The notes below the pieces were generated by a model. That model made no database searches and was not told the origin of the DNA. It worked only from the letters and a program-made list of their open reading frames with translations. Below, in pieces: positions 1 through 4,916 of a stretch of DNA of 7,679 nt. This stretch comes from Chloroflexota bacterium (GTDB taxonomy: Bacteria > Chloroflexota > Dehalococcoidia > SAR202 > UBA11138): NCBI GenBank assembly GCA_022566975.1, contig JADFHV010000099.1:1-7679 (forward strand), written 5' to 3'. Position numbers and translations under genes: made by a program. How positions within the stretch are numbered: the stretch's first letter is position 1; every line of letters begins with the position of its first letter.

Positions 1-193
1 TCTCGTCGGCTATCTCGGCCAGCTTGGCGTCAGCCATGGGACGGTAGGCCTCGTACTCCAGGTGGAGCACCTTGCGGTCGCCGGTGGAGCTCCGGGTGGT
101 CCCAAGGAAGGTCACCACCGCGCCGTTGGTGTCCTTCCTTACCTTCGCGGTGATGGACTCGGGGTCCAGGGGCTCGTGCGTGATCTCAATCAT
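1..193 (-). CDS. moaE: Molybdopterin synthase catalytic (large) subunit MoaE, 5' part only
   Basis: MoaE is the large subunit of molybdopterin synthase, which puts two dithiolene sulfurs into precursor Z (cPMP) in the cytoplasm using MoaD thiocarboxylate as donor. The 64 codons visible begin MIEITHEPLDPESITAKV and continue through GAVVTFLGTTR (residues 24-34, with the conserved Arg of the GxxR stretch) and LEYEAYRPMADAKL (45-58), the standard MoaE N-terminal pattern. The ATG at 191-193 is preceded by GGGGAG four bases upstream, which fixes the start. The gene runs off the left edge, so the catalytic Lys residues near the C-terminus cannot be checked. MoaD lies upstream on the same strand, but a roughly 260-bp repeat-bearing gap separates them, so they are not tightly coupled. 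The family assignment is from remembered consensus and I consider it secure. Confidence 0.9.
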   Translation of the reverse strand, partial: MIEITHEPLDPESITAKVRKDTNGAVVTFLGTTRSSTGDRKVLHLEYEAYRPMADAKLAEIADE

Positions 194-238
194 ATGGCTC
201 CCCTGTCTGCGAGCTTCATGTACCATGAGCGCTTTTCA

Positions 239-414
239 TGTCACCCTGAGCTCTCTGTTGTCATGCTCTCTTTTTGTCACCCTGATCCGTTTTTATGTCA
301 CCCTGAGCGGAGCGAAGGGCCCAAGGCGGAACGCCTGAGCTGTGGGTAGAAGTAGGCTGGGATGCGCTCGTCCCGCCCTAGATTCTTCGGTCACTCCGTT
401 CCCTCAGAATGACA
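239..414. repeat. Intergenic short-repeat island with inverted arms (MITE-like)
   Basis: TGTCACCCTGA occurs three times in direct orientation at 239, 275 and 296. The third copy extends to TGTCACCCTGAGCGGAGCG and is the left arm of a unit ending at 414. The right arm, read on the minus strand from 414, begins TGTCATTCTGAGGGAACGG and continues to GAATCTAG. The arms are imperfect inverted copies, giving a unit of about 119 bp (296-414) with no coding capacity of its own. Related arms occur at 2949, 3879 and 4840 in this window, so this is a dispersed family. It separates moaD from moaE. Translated, it gives the familiar spurious peptide CHPERSEG. Confidence 0.8.
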
Positions 415-455
415 TCAGCGTTCTAGTCCTGCCTGCGCCGGTGGTCATGGTCGTG

Positions 456-713
456 TCATCGATATGGCGCACCGCCGCTGACCGGTGGAATAAGCGCGAC
501 CTCGTCGCCGCCGGACAGCACGTGGTCGTGCTCCTGGTACTCCTGGTTGACCGCGACCACCAGCCGGGAGGCCTCGCGTGTCATGGCGGGGTAGCGGTGC
601 ACCATCTCGTCGGCGAGACGCCCTACCGTCGCCCCTTGAGGCAGCTCCACCTCCACCTGGGCCGCACCGGCCCTCTCCCTGTAACCTGCGAACAGCCTTA
701 CCGTGACCCTCAG
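456..713 (-). CDS. moaD: MoaD/ThiS-family sulfur carrier (molybdopterin synthase small subunit), Gly-Gly not terminal
   Basis: This is a beta-grasp sulfur carrier that, as a C-terminal Gly-Gly thiocarboxylate, supplies sulfur to MoaE. The frame reads RVTVRLFAGYRERAGAAQVE, then VELPQGATVGRLADEMVHRYP, and ends GDEVALIPPVSGG followed by APYR and TGA. The first in-frame conventional start is GTG at 654-656 (66 aa), but that drops the first beta strand (VTVRLFAG), which is clearly family-like. The frame upstream contains no ATG, GTG or TTG. I therefore place the start at CTG 711-713 (85 aa), 10 bases after GAGG at 724-727. An ATG at 719-721 is one frame off and hits TGA three codons later, so a one-base sequence error or frameshift near 711-718 is equally possible. 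Gly-Gly falls at residues 80-81 of 85. moaE follows downstream on the same strand. The family is secure; start and activity are not. Confidence 0.82.
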   Translation of the reverse strand: MRVTVRLFAGYRERAGAAQVEVELPQGATVGRLADEMVHRYPAMTREASRLVVAVNQEYQEHDHVLSGGDEVALIPPVSGGAPYR

Positions 714-746
714 GACGCCATCACCTCGCGCGGGCGATCTGGAACG

Positions 747-755
747 ATTATAGCA
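747..755 (-). promoter_or_regulatory. Extended -10 promoter of moaD
   Basis: On the minus strand this reads TGCTATAAT: a perfect TATAAT (747-752) with the TGn extension. No recognisable -35 lies 16-18 bp upstream, as is usual for extended -10 promoters. It sits in the short gap between the SDR stop (795) and the moaD frame, with transcription expected to begin around 740. It would give moaD and moaE their own start separate from the acyl-CoA operon. Confidence 0.55.
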
Positions 756-794
756 CCGAGCCGACGCCGCATCGGTGAGTCTCCCGGCTGGTCT

Positions 795-1520
795 CTACCC
801 CGTCAGCGCTCCGCCGTTGACGTGGATAGTCTGGCCGGTGACGTAGCCCGCGTCGTCGGACGCCAGGAAGGCGCAGACCCGGGCCACCTCCTCGGGCAGC
901 CCCAGACGGCCGAGGGGTATGTTCCCGAGGGCCTGTGGTCCTGCCCCCGCGGTGTCGAAGGCCCCGGGGACGATGTGGTTGACCAGGATGCCGTGCGGCG
1001 CAAGCTCCACGGCCAGCGACCGCGTAAGCCCGATGGCGCCCATCTTGGAGGCGCAGACGTGCGCCCAGTCTGCACGCCCCTTGAACGCGTTGAGCCCCGA
1101 CACGTTAATGATGCGTCCCCAGCCCGCCTCGATCATGCCCGGCACGACGGCCTTGCAGCAGTAAAAGGGCCCGTCCAGGTTGACGGCCATCGCCCGACGC
1201 CACTGCTCGACGCTCATGTCGGTGATGGGCGACGAGTCCCGGAGGCCGGCGTTGTTCACCAGGATGTCGATGCGGCGCAACTCGCTCAACGCGGCATCGA
1301 CCATCCGCCGGACTCCAGCCTCTTCGCCAATGTCGGCCAGCACCGCTATCGCGCGGACGCCCATCGCCCTCGCCTCCTCCGCTACGGACTCGGCCTCCTC
1401 ACGATTGGTGCGGGCGTTGACGACCACGTCCGCTCCCCGGCGCGCCATCTCAAGCACCGTGGCGCGGCCGATGTTCCGCCCGGACCCCGTGACCAGTGCG
1501 ACCCTGCCGGCGAGGCTCAC
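795..1520 (-). CDS. Short-chain dehydrogenase/reductase (SDR), FabG-like, catalytic Tyr absent
   Basis: This is a classical-length SDR (241 aa), normally a cytoplasmic NAD(P)-dependent oxidoreductase acting on hydroxy or keto groups such as 3-hydroxyacyl-CoA. In order it shows the nucleotide-binding loop VTGSGRNIGRA (residues 10-20), LVNNAG (87-92), Asn114 in AVNLDG, Ser141 in INVSG, Lys159 in CASKMG and the VTGQTIHVNGG C-terminus. The catalytic Tyr expected four residues before Lys159 is Val155, with His154 next to it (WAHVCASK), so the Asn-Ser-Tyr-Lys tetrad is incomplete. The start is GTG 1518-1520. The frame stays open upstream to 1628, but that stretch overlaps the transferase and is not SDR-like. 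The CoA-transferase stop ends one base before this GTG (TAGcGTG), implying translational coupling; no clear ribosome binding site is visible. Substrate unknown. Confidence 0.88.
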   Translation of the reverse strand: MSLAGRVALVTGSGRNIGRATVLEMARRGADVVVNARTNREEAESVAEEARAMGVRAIAVLADIGEEAGVRRMVDAALSELRRIDILVNNAGLRDSSPITDMSVEQWRRAMAVNLDGPFYCCKAVVPGMIEAGWGRIINVSGLNAFKGRADWAHVCASKMGAIGLTRSLAVELAPHGILVNHIVPGAFDTAGAGPQALGNIPLGRLGLPEEVARVCAFLASDDAGYVTGQTIHVNGGALTG

Positions 1521-1521
1521 G

Positions 1522-2739
1522 CTACGACCGTGAAAAAACCGCAGGGTCGGCGATGCGGACGACTCCCTCGTCCTGGAGGGTCCGTATCCTCTCGTCGGAG
1601 TAGCCCAGGATGTCGCGGAGCACCTCATCGGTGTGCTCGCCGATCAACGGGGCTGAGCCCACTACCATGGGCGTGCGGCTGAGCTTCACCATCTTCCCGG
1701 TCACGTGGATGCTGCCGGCCACGGGGTCGGGCACCTCCACCATGATCTCCCGCTCGCTCAGATGCGGATCGATGGCCGCCTCCTCGACGGTGTTCACCGG
1801 GGCGCATGGCACGCTGAAGCTGGAGAGGTGGTCCACCGCCTCCCTGGTGCTCCGGGCGCGGAACCACTCGGCCAGATCGGTCTCCAGCGCCGGGGCATGC
1901 TCGCTCCGCCCCGCTCGTGTCGCGAACCGCTCGTCCGCCAGCCAGTCGGGCCGGTCCATGGCCTCGCAGACGCGTTTCCACATGGCGTCGTTGTTGGAGG
2001 CAATATAGGCCCAGCCGTCGGAGGTCTGGTAGGCGTTGTTGAGACCGGAGCCGTTGCCGTCGCGCTCCGACAGGGTCCCGTCGCCAAGGAACGCTGAGAT
2101 GGGGATCTCGTTGGTCGTGAAGCCGGTGTCGGCGAGGGAGGTCTCGATGGCCTGGCCCTCGCCGGAGATCTCCCGCTCCCTCAGCGCAGCCAGCGCGCCG
2201 ATGGTGGCGTGGAGCGCCGTGATCCGGTCTATCAGGGGAAAGTTCGTTCGGATGGGCGGGCCGTCGGGAAACCCGGTCATCGACATCATCCCTCCCAGCG
2301 CCTGGCCGATGGGGTCGAACCCGACCCTGTCCCGGTACGGGCCGTACTGGCCGTAGGCGGAGACGTTGATCATGATGATCCTCGGGTTTAGGCCCTTGAG
2401 GACGTCGTAGCCGAAGCCCATGGTGTCGATGGTGCCGGGCCGAAAATTCTGGAGGAAGATGTCCGACACCTTGACGAGGTCGCGGAGGACCTCCTTGCCC
2501 TGGTCGGTCCGCAGGTTGATGGCGAGGCTCTTCTTGCCGCTGTTGTACTGGACCCAGTAGGCGCTCTGGCCCCGGACCATGGGGCCGTTGCTCCGGCTCT
2601 CGTCTCCCCCGAGGGCCTCGATCTTGATGACCTCGGCGCCTAGGCGCGCGAACATCAGCGCGCACCTGGGACCGGCCTGGTATCGTCCCAGGTCCAGCAT
2701 CCGTATCCCTTCCAGCGGTGTTTTCAGTGAATTGGTCAT
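1522..2739 (-). CDS. CaiB/BaiF family (family III) CoA-transferase
   Basis: Family III CoA-transferases move CoA between carboxylic acids through an aspartyl-CoA mixed anhydride; members include formyl-CoA transferase, CaiB and BaiF. From the ATG at 2737-2739 the protein is 405 aa, normal for the family. The N-terminus has PLEGIRMLDLGRYQAGP, containing the conserved Gln-Ala-Gly-Pro, then LGAEVIKIE, NSGKKSLAINL and NFRPGTIDTMGFGYDVL. The catalytic Asp (Asp169 of formyl-CoA transferase) aligns with Asp171 in FPLIDRITALHATIGALAAL. The C-terminus has LIGEHTDEVLRDILGYSDE. An upstream in-frame ATG at 2760 adds seven residues but has no ribosome binding site, whereas GGGAAG precedes the chosen ATG. 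It is the middle gene of a likely crotonase > transferase > SDR operon and stops one base before the SDR start. Substrate not predictable; activity looks intact, unlike its neighbours. Confidence 0.93.
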   Translation of the reverse strand: MTNSLKTPLEGIRMLDLGRYQAGPRCALMFARLGAEVIKIEALGGDESRSNGPMVRGQSAYWVQYNSGKKSLAINLRTDQGKEVLRDLVKVSDIFLQNFRPGTIDTMGFGYDVLKGLNPRIIMINVSAYGQYGPYRDRVGFDPIGQALGGMMSMTGFPDGPPIRTNFPLIDRITALHATIGALAALREREISGEGQAIETSLADTGFTTNEIPISAFLGDGTLSERDGNGSGLNNAYQTSDGWAYIASNNDAMWKRVCEAMDRPDWLADERFATRAGRSEHAPALETDLAEWFRARSTREAVDHLSSFSVPCAPVNTVEEAAIDPHLSEREIMVEVPDPVAGSIHVTGKMVKLSRTPMVVGSAPLIGEHTDEVLRDILGYSDERIRTLQDEGVVRIADPAVFSRS

Positions 2740-2793
2740 AAGCTTCCCGTCTCGTTCCATTCAAGTGCCGAGCTACGAAAACGCCACCCACCT

Positions 2794-2870
2794 CCTCTCC
2801 CCTCACGGGAGAGGACTGAGGTGAGGGGGAATCACCCCTCATCCTGACCTTCTCCCATCCAGGGAGAAGG
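2794..2870. repeat. Paired perfect hairpins between crotonase and CoA-transferase genes
   Basis: There are two stem-loops in tandem. The first pairs CCTCTCCC (2794-2801) with GGGAGAGG (2807-2814), an 8-bp stem with a 5-nt loop. The second pairs CCTTCTCCC (2848-2856) with GGGAGAAGG (2862-2870), a 9-bp stem with a 5-nt loop. Neither is followed by a T run on either strand, so a classic intrinsic terminator is unlikely. In the minus-strand transcript they would fold between crotonase and CoA-transferase and could influence relative expression or mRNA ends. They look like a dispersed intergenic repeat. Confidence 0.7.
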
Positions 2871-2873
2871 GAT

Positions 2874-2949
2874 AAGCGATGCCCTACTTCCGCCCCTTCC
2901 TGTCCAGGAACGGCTTGAACCCTTCCAGAAGAATCCGTTCCCCAGTCAT
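2874..2949 (-). pseudogene. Duplicated 3' fragment of the crotonase gene
   Basis: Positions 2874-2930 match 3011-3067, the 3' end of the crotonase gene plus ten bases beyond its stop, at 56 of 57 bases; the only mismatch is 2923 versus 3060. The copy keeps the crotonase frame, ending LEGFKPFLDRKGRK and TAG at 2884-2886. The open frame extends upstream to an ATG at 2947-2949, a 21-codon reading frame whose first residues (MTGERIL) differ from the intact gene. The breakpoint lies at the edge of the TGTCATTCTGAG repeat starting at 2949. I read this as a remnant of a duplication or recombination event, or the tail of a deleted paralogue, not a functional gene. Confidence 0.75.
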
Positions 2950-2987
2950 GTCATTCTGAGGCCCGTCACCGGGCCGAAGAATCTGGT
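2949..2987. repeat. TGTCATTCTGAG repeat unit with internal hairpin
   Basis: It starts TGTCATTCTGAGG and ends CCGAAGAATCTGG, the same arm consensus as the right arm of the 296-414 unit. The centre is instead a perfect hairpin, GGCCCG (2960-2965), loop TCAC, CGGGCC (2970-2975). It lies between the two copies of the crotonase 3' end, so the repeat may have mediated that duplication. Confidence 0.7.
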
Positions 2988-3020
2988 GGGGAGGGCCCCA
3001 TTACGCGCTGAAGCGATGCC

Positions 3021-3785
3021 CTACTTCCGCCCCTTCCTGTCCAGGAACGGCTTGAACCCCTCCAGAAACGGCGTCGGCTGGAGCTTCCCCTGCTGCGCCT
3101 CGAGCTCGTTCCTGTACCTCTGCTCCCACCCTGAGCCCACGTCCTGGATCATCAGCTCCTTGATGCCCTGGACCATGCGCGGGTCGTTGTCGGCTATCTG
3201 CCTCGCCAGCTCCATCCCCTTCGACATCAGCTCCTCGGCGGGCACCAGGTGGTTCAGGAGGCCGATGCGGTACGCCTCCTCCGCTCCGACCTCACGGGCG
3301 GTGAGCAGCAGCTCCTTTGCCATCGGCCACCCCACCTGCATTGGAAGGCTCCAGGTGGAGTTGACACGCCCGTAGGACGCGGCCAGGAACTTGAACCTGC
3401 TCCGCTCACAGCCCACCCGGATGTCGAGGCTGGAGGCTATCACCGCGCCCCCGCCGAACGCGAGGCCGTTGATGACGCCGATGGTCGGCTTGGTGCACGC
3501 GGCCAGGTGCCAGGAGTACTTGGGCCTGTCGGGGTCTGGAGGCGGTGGGTTGGGGTCTTCCGCAATCCGCGCCATCTCATGGATGTCGGCGCCTGCGGAG
3601 AAGGCACGCTCGCCGCTGCCGGTGAGGATGATGGCCTTGACCTCGTCGTCCGCCTCCATCTCTCCGATGGCCGTGTCCAGCTCCCGGTACAGGTTCCGGC
3701 TGATGGCGTTGAGGACCTTGGGACGGTCCAGCGTCAGCACGCCGACCCCGTCCCGTTTTTCGACAATAAGGTCTTGGTAGGTCAA
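3021..3785 (-). CDS. Crotonase-superfamily protein (enoyl-CoA hydratase/isomerase-like), both hydratase Glu residues replaced
   Basis: Crotonases bind acyl-CoA thioesters in an oxyanion hole and catalyse hydration, isomerisation, hydrolysis or C-C cleavage. The 254-aa length is normal. The first oxyanion segment is AFSAGADIHEM (61-71); the second is INGLAFGGGAVIASSLDIR (105-123). At the positions of rat hydratase Glu144 and Glu164 I find Val115 and about Ala135 (FKFLAASYGRVNST), so ordinary syn-hydration is unlikely. The fold, the AKELLLTAREV segment and the GLLNHLVP segment are intact. The start is TTG at 3783-3785; a stop lies two codons upstream, and GAGG eight bases before the TTG supports it. 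It is the first gene after the promoter at 3818-3846 and leads the CoA-transferase and SDR genes. A 57-bp copy of its 3' end lies just downstream. The superfamily is sure; the reaction is unknown. Confidence 0.92.
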   Translation of the reverse strand: MTYQDLIVEKRDGVGVLTLDRPKVLNAISRNLYRELDTAIGEMEADDEVKAIILTGSGERAFSAGADIHEMARIAEDPNPPPPDPDRPKYSWHLAACTKPTIGVINGLAFGGGAVIASSLDIRVGCERSRFKFLAASYGRVNSTWSLPMQVGWPMAKELLLTAREVGAEEAYRIGLLNHLVPAEELMSKGMELARQIADNDPRMVQGIKELMIQDVGSGWEQRYRNELEAQQGKLQPTPFLEGFKPFLDRKGRK

Positions 3786-3817
3786 AGGCTATGTCCTCGG
3801 CCGCGCAGGCTGGCGCA

Positions 3818-3846
3818 ATTATAGGAGCGGGCCTGAACAGGGTCAA
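3818..3846 (-). promoter_or_regulatory. Sigma70-type promoter of the crotonase/CoA-transferase/SDR operon
   Basis: On the minus strand the -35 box is TTGACC (3841-3846) and the -10 box is TATAAT (3818-3823), separated by exactly 17 bp. Transcription should begin near 3811, giving a leader of about 25 nt before the TTG start at 3785. This is the best promoter match in the window and points to housekeeping-sigma expression of the operon. Confidence 0.78.
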
Positions 3847-3878
3847 GGAAACGTGAGCAAGGCCTAGGAAGTAACCGA

Positions 3879-3961
3879 TGTCACCCCGAACGGAGTGAGG
3901 GGTCTGGGGTGGCGGAGGGGCTACGGTTCCACCGCCGCGCCTCCAGATTCCTCGCCTGAGG
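3879..3961. repeat. Repeat unit with diverged arms, abutting the methyltransferase stop
   Basis: The left arm TGTCACCCCGAACGGAGTG runs on to GGGGTCTGG (3879-3907). A right arm CCAGATTCCTCGCCTGAGG (3943-3961) is an inverted counterpart lacking the terminal TGACA. The right arm ends exactly one base before the TAA stop (complement of 3962-3964) of the methyltransferase. It belongs to the same family as the 296-414 and 2949-2987 units and lies upstream of the crotonase promoter. Confidence 0.65.
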
Positions 3962-4630
3962 TTATCCCGGTGCCAGGCGAATTGCCCTGACGACGGTGCT
4001 ACGGGAACCATGTGAGTTATGAGCTTCATCTGTAGAGAGCTCATATGTGTCAAGATCGTCTTCGGAGTCATGCGCGTGGGTAGCATGTTCTCCACCTTCG
4101 TGTTCCATAACAGAGGCTTGCTCGATTTTCAGACCAGGGAGTTCAGACGCGACTTCGTCGGGAGTTGTCAGGCTTGACAGGTCTTCGTCCGTCCACCCCG
4201 AAGGCGGGCTGGACTTATCGTGGCTTACGAACAGCAACGTGCCTCCAGGCGCGAGAGCGCCAGCAGCCATGGCTAACATCTTCGCACGCTGGTCAGGGCG
4301 CAGTTGTATATAGAAAGAGGTGATCAAGTCGTACCGGCCATCAGGTCGGAAGGCTGTGGCTTCCGCGACGATAAATTCCACTTGTACACCTCGTTTCGTC
4401 GCCAGCCGCTTGCCCTTTTCGATGCCGGCATCGGCGAGATCTGTTGCTGTCACCTGCCAGCCATGCGCGGCCAGCCATACCGCGTTGCTGCCCGCGCCGC
4501 AGCCAATATCAAGGGCACGCCCCGAGCTTAGACCTGCCACCTCTGTTACTAACAGGTCATCCGGGTCGGGAGTGGAATCGTCGTGTTCGGTCCACATCTC
4601 GTTCCAGAATTCGCGTGTTTCGTGTGTCAT
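3962..4630 (-). CDS. Class I SAM-dependent methyltransferase with His-rich C-terminal segment
   Basis: This is a small (222 aa) Rossmann-fold methyltransferase resembling the TehB/thiopurine-type group. Visible are FWNEMWTEHD near the N-terminus, motif I ALDIGCGAGSNAVWLA (about residues 37-52), an acidic residue after strand beta2 in VTATDLADAGIEKG, YDLITSFYIQL (motif III region) and ALAPGGTLLFVSHD (motif IV-V region). The C-terminal part carries an acidic His-rich stretch between about 175 and 208, with His177, 182, 185, 187, 204 and 207, before the normal strand STVVRAIRLAPG. This may bind a metal. The start is ATG 4628-4630; a GTG at 4637-4639 is in frame but has a poorer context. The gene is visibly less GC-rich at third positions than its neighbours, suggesting a different origin. 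It is oriented with the operon downstream but separated from it by a repeat and that operon's own promoter. Substrate unknown. Confidence 0.87.
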   Translation of the reverse strand: MTHETREFWNEMWTEHDDSTPDPDDLLVTEVAGLSSGRALDIGCGAGSNAVWLAAHGWQVTATDLADAGIEKGKRLATKRGVQVEFIVAEATAFRPDGRYDLITSFYIQLRPDQRAKMLAMAAGALAPGGTLLFVSHDKSSPPSGWTDEDLSSLTTPDEVASELPGLKIEQASVMEHEGGEHATHAHDSEDDLDTYELSTDEAHNSHGSRSTVVRAIRLAPG

Positions 4631-4647
4631 GAAGCCCACTCTGTATT

Positions 4648-4657
4648 GGTAATTACC
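4648..4657. promoter_or_regulatory. GGTAATTACC palindrome upstream of the methyltransferase
   Basis: A perfect 10-bp palindrome, GGTAATTACC, lies about 18 bp upstream of the methyltransferase ATG, where a repressor or activator could overlap the start of transcription. No good -35/-10 pair was recognised beside it. Treat it as a candidate operator only; a short palindrome can occur by chance. Confidence 0.3.
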
Positions 4658-4811
4658 CTATCGTTCCCGCCCGTGAGTTCGGTACCGGGATTCTAACACT
4701 CCTCTGGAAGAGGTGACCGGTACCGGGTATCTGGACAGCCACGGTGGGCCGGTCTAAGGGCCACATGAGCCGGCGGCTGAGGGAGTCTGCGGGCCCGACG
4801 AGGAGAGCAGT

Positions 4812-4840
4812 CCAAGACCCTCACTCGGTTCAGGGTGTCA
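4812..4840 (-). repeat. Degenerate solo arm of the dispersed repeat
   Basis: Read on the minus strand from 4840 it is TGACACCCTGAACCGAGTG, then AGGGTCTTGG. This parallels the TGTCACCCCGAACGGAGTG arm at 3879 with a few substitutions. No partner arm is evident. It ends seven bases before the TATAAT at 4848, so it forms the upstream part of the likely promoter. Confidence 0.5.
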
Positions 4841-4847
4841 CGTGCCA

Positions 4848-4853
4848 TATAAT
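4848..4853 (+). promoter_or_regulatory. Candidate -10 box for the AMP-binding/monooxygenase genes
   Basis: A perfect TATAAT lies about 64 bp before the TTG start at 4917. The hexamer 17 bp upstream, TCGGTT (4825-4830), is a poor -35 and lies inside the repeat arm. The position suits transcription of the plus-strand pair, but the missing -35 keeps confidence moderate. Confidence 0.4.
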
Positions 4854-4916
4854 GTCCGCGAATTCTCAGGACAGCCCTTCTTAGTTCCAACGTAGCGACT
4901 CGACCGCGGTGCCAAT

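Larger units (their letters stand above)
4658..4916. other. Divergent intergenic region between methyltransferase and AMP-binding gene
   Basis: There is no convincing gene here; the open minus-strand frame at 4693-4890 has no family signature. The region holds a direct repeat GGTACCGGG (4681-4689 and 4719-4727) flanking a small hairpin (CCTCT 4701-4705, AGAGG 4709-4713), a degenerate dispersed-repeat arm at 4812-4840 and a -10 box at 4848-4853. The rest shows nothing I recognise. Confidence 0.5.

Noticed and set aside
62..349. Small plus-strand frames encoding CHPERSEG-type peptide
   Set aside because: This is the known spurious translation of the intergenic repeat, and it is antisense to moaE.
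754..777. Hairpin CACCGA/TCGGTG after the SDR gene as a terminator
   Set aside because: The stem is only 6 bp with a long loop, there is no T run after it on the minus strand, and it overlaps the moaD extended -10.
342..1682. 446-codon plus-strand open frame
   Set aside because: It crosses the repeat island and runs antisense to moaD, the SDR and the transferase end. Its composition is low-complexity Arg/Pro/Gly-rich with no family signature.
1625..2842. 405-codon minus-strand frame overlapping the CoA-transferase
   Set aside because: It is the same strand shifted by one frame. The transferase frame carries all family motifs, while this frame is Arg/Pro-rich shadow.
3577..4095. 172-codon minus-strand frame bridging crotonase and methyltransferase
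   Set aside because: It overlaps both genes out of frame and spans a promoter and a repeat; no family features.
4693..4890. 65-codon minus-strand frame in the divergent intergenic region
   Set aside because: It has no family signature and overlaps the repeat arm and likely promoter of the plus-strand genes.
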